A stretch of 64,000 bases of DNA from assembly GCA_023374025.1 (NCBI GenBank), contig SIJG01000141.1:34850-98849 (forward strand), in the 5' to 3' direction. The DNA comes from Heterodera schachtii. Taxonomy: Eukaryota > Nematoda > Chromadorea > Rhabditida > Heteroderidae. The position numbers and the translations under genes were made by a program. The notes beneath the pieces were generated by a model that saw nothing but the letters and a program-made list of their open reading frames with translations, did no database searches and was not told the origin of the DNA. Every line of letters starts with the position of its first letter. The first letter of the stretch is position 1. Below, in pieces: positions 60,125 to 64,000 of this stretch.

Positions 60125-61970
60125 TTTTATTATTTTATTTTTACCCTTCTATTAAAAAACTTTTCTTTATATTTTGTTTCTGGCAATGGTTCGGAATCAA
60201 GAAAATAAGTAAATTTTGTGTTATTTTCACCCAGGTAAAGGACCATTGTTTTTTCTATTGATATTTTTAGGCCATTATTTTTTGACCATTTATTTATTGC
60301 CTCAAGCGCGGAAGATAAATTCTCTCTATTTTTATCATTTTTATGCTCAATATAAATTTTAATATCATCGGCAAACATCTTAATACCAACATTCTTAGGC
60401 AAATTATTCGGAAGATCATTAATAAGAAATAAGAAAAAGCAAAGGACCTAAGACACTACCTTGTGGCACCCCACTAAAAATGTTTTTTGAATTTGAATAC
60501 TGCTCATTGTCAGAGATTTTAACTGTGAATGAACGGTTATTCAGAAGTTTTTGATAAATTTATGAATCTTATCATTAATACCGATATTTTTAAGCTTTTG
60601 TAGAAAGTAATTCAATTGGAACACTATCAAAAGCTTTAGAAATATCAATATATGTTACATCAACACAACTTTTATTTTCAATCGATCTATAAAAATCATT
60701 TAAGTTGATAAGAGTTGTGTTGTGGTGGATTTTTGTCTAAGGAATCAAAACTGAAATGGACTAAAAAATTTATTTTTATTCAAAAATTTAAATATTTCTA
60801 GCTTTATTATTTTTACCATTACCCTGCATAAAGTACAAGTCAGTGAAATGGGGCGATATTTTATGGGATTATATATTTCTCCTTTTTTATACACAGGGAT
60901 AATTACGGATATTTTCCATATTTCAGGGATTTTAAACCATACAATTATTCTAAAGATTTCGGTTAGTCTGGGTGACAAAGGTATGCGCATTCTTTTAATA
61001 ATATGTAACTGATGCCATCAGTAGACGATATAGAATTTCTTCGAGGGATTTTCTAAATAAATTCCAAATATTATTGACATAAAATTCAATGGCTGTTATC
61101 TGATTAGACTTTTTATGACTGGGCAAGTCATTGTTATTTTCCTTGTATAAAAATAACTTTTGAAAGACATCAGCCAATAAGATACATTTTTGGACATTCC
61201 TAAAAAGAATTTGCCCTTGTTCATCAATAAGTGTTGGTATTCCGGTGTTTGTTTTATGCCGATTTCTAACAAATTATATTTAATTTTAAGCTCACGGCAC
61301 TCAGAGATTTTTTGAGCAATTTCATAGGTACATATTTATCAAAAAGTTTTTTAATTCAGTCATAAATATATAATATTTCTCATTTATGTTTGAAACTGTA
61401 ATTGGAAGGGATTTTGGCCCATTAAAAAGAATTTCCTGGTTGAGCTTAATAAAGTTTTTTTGCCGTAAATCTCTGATAAAATTTTTTTGACTATCAGTTT
61501 TTGGAATAGTTTGATTTATATCAAACCAGACTGTATTATGATCAGAATTAGAAAAAGGGGAGCCAACTTTTACATCATAAATGAGTTCCTTGGGCTGACT
61601 AAAAACCAAATCTAAAATATTATTTTCTCTTGTTGGTTCATTAACATGCTGGAAAAGTTGGGTTTGTGCCGTGAACTCAATTATTGTTGTTGAGAGTTTA
61701 TCTTTTTTGTTATTTTGTATTCGGACCAATTAAAATAGTAGTAAATGGTGTTTTATTTGAGACTATTATGGCACATCCACCCCCTTTTGTGGGACTGTTT
61801 GCAAAAATTGGGTTATATTTTCCCATATTTGAGAATTCTGAAACTCTTTATGAGTAGAAACCCTTTCTAAGCAAATGCAAATTTTCAAAGACTCATCATT
61901 TTTCTGGTGCTTGAAATGCTTAACATTTCTTTGAAAAAATTTTTCCTCATCAAGACACCTCGAATTGAAC
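60125..61970 (-). mobile_element. Decayed non-LTR retrotransposon (EN + RT)
   Basis: Minus-strand pieces in different frames. The apurinic-endonuclease region has a KYNPIFANSPTKGGGCAIIV phrase (about 61,740-61,825) and a GSPFSNSDHNTVWF motif near 61,540. Reverse transcriptase segments show IWKISVIIPVYKKGE and NPIKYRPISLTC (about 60,835-60,925) and the catalytic KMFADDIKIYIE (about 60,352-60,385). Multiple frame breaks separate them, and no 3' tail or target duplication was identified. The order endonuclease then reverse transcriptase fits LINE elements of the jockey/CR1 type; the clade was not determined. Confidence 0.75.
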
Positions 61971-62284
61971 AAAGAATCAATAGATGAATTTAAACTTTTC
62001 TTTCCATTTTGAATTATTTTATGTTAAAATTAATTAAAATTTTCATTATTTTCTTTTTAATTTAATTTTACTTTTGCAGCTTTTTTTAGATGGATAAATT
62101 ATTTTTTTCTTTAAAAATTCTCAAAAAAATTATTAATTAACACTTTCCCAAACCCTCAAAAGACGGCTTATGCGGTCTCTAATGATGATAAATGGTTTAA
62201 ATTTTATCAAAAACAATAATAAAAAAGGCAAAAATAGGAAAAATAATTATTTAATAAATAAAAATATAAAATTCAAACAAACCT

Positions 62285-62560
62285 TCAGCATACAACCGAA
62301 AAAATATTCATATTAAATGTCCATATATTTCCGATATTTTTGACATTCTGTTCGTTCATATTTTTTAAATTTTTATCATTTATTTTCTTGGCGTTCCGTG
62401 GGTTGTCTTTTTTCGCACTTTTCTCTGTTTTTTTGAGCATTTCCTCCAAATGAAAAATTTGTTTTAATTTATCTTCATATTTTAGTTGTTTTAATTTAAA
62501 TTTGTTGATGATCTTTCATAATTCAAATAAGAATATTGTCCTCATCCTAATTAATAAAAT
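62285..62560 (-). pseudogene. Two-module family fragments
   Basis: Short minus-strand matches: the CAAACCTTCAGCATACAACCG exon 2 end near 62,277-62,300, a CQKYRKY-like stretch near 62,325, and a module 1 5' piece near 62,500-62,545. Heavily deleted. Confidence 0.5.
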
Positions 62561-62964
62561 TGATTAATAAAATTAATTTCCTTTATATATTAACTCACTG
62601 ATGGATTCGCAATTGAAAATGGAATTATAAATTGATAAAAAAATAAAAATATAAAGTTGAATTAGAAAAACATAAAATTAATGATCATTATTTCTTTCTT
62701 TATCAAACAAAAAGGAAATGAAAATGCGTTACTTCGAGGTTATTCTCGGACCAGGAAGATTAGAGAATTGAATAAATCATTTATACGGCTTGCTTAAAAC
62801 CTAGGAAACAGATTCTACAAAATATATAATTCCTTATACAAAATGGATTAATCATATTATCAAATTCATTGACATAAATTTATATAATTAATTTAATTAT
62901 TTTATCAATCATTGAGTTTTTTTCGCATCGTCTCAGCACGCACAAAGAAGATGATGATGAAAAA

Positions 62965-63530
62965 AAGTTTCGGAATTTGTCAAAGGATTAGCGACAGATT
63001 TTGAGAAGTTTTTTAAAATGGCTAAAAAATATTCAAATTATTTATATCGAATCAAAGATATTAGGAATATTTATTTGTATCATTTTATAATTTACTAAGC
63101 TAAAAACCCGAAGGCGCCGAAACATTTGCCAGCATTGGAGAAGCCAATTTTTATTGAACTGAGGCAATATCCTTGCAGTGTAATTGATGTTGTCAAAAGA
63201 CTGAATGATTTTTCGAAATTGATTTGGCAAAATGGTAAAAATGAATGAAGGAATGTCCATGATTTTTTGGAGATGGATTTGATAAATGAGGATGAATTAA
63301 ATTACGAAATTAATGAGAAGAAAATAGAAGGAAAATGCATCAAAAAATTGAAATTTTCAGCCTTCAAAAACAATTTGAACAAAAAATGAGAAATATTGTG
63401 AAAATACTAAGGAAGAAAAGACAAAATTGGAAAAAGCAAAAGCAGAAAGCGAAGATGGCGAAGAAAAAGAATTTCTGGAAAATGAAATGATGACATATAT
63501 TTGGCACTTTCAATTCGTCGCCTCTTGCCT
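62965..63530 (+). pseudogene. Two-module family, exon 2-3 relic
   Basis: Plus-strand pieces: EFVKGLATDFEKFFKMAKKY-like at about 62,972-63,040, then KHLPALEKPIFIELRQYP-like at about 63,120-63,180, an NEDELNYEINEK segment at 63,285-63,325 and a coiled-coil KEEKTKLEKAKAESEDGEE-like tail at 63,410-63,475. Frame breaks and missing introns show decay. Confidence 0.6.
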
Positions 63531-64000
63531 TCTTTTTTTATTTTTTTAAATTATGTTTGGCAATTTTAATTTTAATTTTTTTTTAAATTTCTTAAAATTT
63601 TTATTAGGATAATCTTAGAGTTTTCTTTGAAATCATTTTTTCTTCAAGTAATTTTTTGGCACTTTCCCTTATTAAGCAATTATATTAATTAAATAATTAT
63701 TAATAGAAAATTTTCAAATTTCTCAATCGGCACACTTTCCCTTATTAAGCAATTATATTAATTAAATGATTATTAAGGTTTCAAAACAATTAAAATAAGA
63801 TTTTATTATTATTAATATAAATAACGAAATATTAATTACGAATATTGTAAATTAAATGATAACAAATTTAATCTTGTGAATTTGAAAGTTGATTACTCTC
63901 TTTTGCCTAATTTTTTGCATTTAACAATTTTCAAGATTTTTCTAGATGTAAAGTTTGTTTTGTTTGCCATTGTTTATTTCATTGCTCTCCATAAAGAAAA
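63531..64000. other. AT-rich intergenic DNA
   Basis: A phrase GGCACTTTCCCTTATTAAGC, followed by AATTATATTAATTAAAT, occurs twice (about 63,657 and 63,728). Nothing else was recognised. Confidence 0.4.

Overview
The window looks like nuclear DNA of a nematode. It is AT-rich, and introns are short (about 40-80 nt). A divergent 7TM chemoreceptor gene resembling the nematode srsx class sits at 49.2-51.2 kb, a worm-type Argonaute PAZ domain at 30.5-31.3 kb, and the capsid protein of the large element belongs to the family typified by C. elegans F54H12.2. I cannot name the species.

The centre (about 21.2-47.7 kb, possibly 17.7-48.2 kb) is a Maverick/Polinton, a virus-like DNA transposon. All hallmark genes are present: retroviral-like integrase with chromodomain, protein-primed type B DNA polymerase, A32-like packaging ATPase, adenain-like protease, double-jelly-roll major capsid protein and penton-like minor capsid protein. 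It also has a pX-like core protein, two conserved accessory ORFs and a Cys-rich ORF. The structural genes are intronless, tightly packed or overlapping on the minus strand (47.7 to 31.4 kb), and several have their own TATA box. A tandem duplication of about 6.42 kb has duplicated pX, minor capsid, integrase, ORF283 and ORF116 and left a truncated ATPase joined to a truncated capsid gene at about 40,497. The minor capsid gene of the right-hand unit is frameshifted. A third, more diverged fragment (integrase plus neighbours) lies at 21.2-22.97 kb.

Between that fragment and the structural genes is a block of intron-containing genes: a broken RPA70-like ssDNA-binding gene, the polymerase (15 exons whose phases all agree, 1561 aa), a small acidic coiled-coil gene, and a truncated Argonaute-like gene ending after PAZ. 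A single-pass membrane protein with a signal peptide adjoins the protease gene. The unusual content is the set RPA-like, Argonaute-PAZ and membrane protein, plus a roughly 650-residue charged insert in the minor capsid protein and a free-standing paralogue of part of that insert.

The flanks (0-18.9 and 48.2-64 kb) are AT-rich and repeat-laden. They hold about ten copies of an unrecognised two-module gene family, of which only 6441-7926 looks intact; others are frameshifted or partial. Many copies lie near clusters of a GGATTATCC-type motif. Other content: a MULE-like transposase relic, several fold-back repeats, an internally deleted Ty3/gypsy element (51.5-53.6 kb) with a repeated hairpin leader, a decayed non-LTR element (60.1-62.0 kb), and a GC-rich palindromic array at 20.2-20.9 kb. 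GC-rich palindromes bracket the Polinton in opposite orientation at 17.7 and 47.8-48.2 kb.
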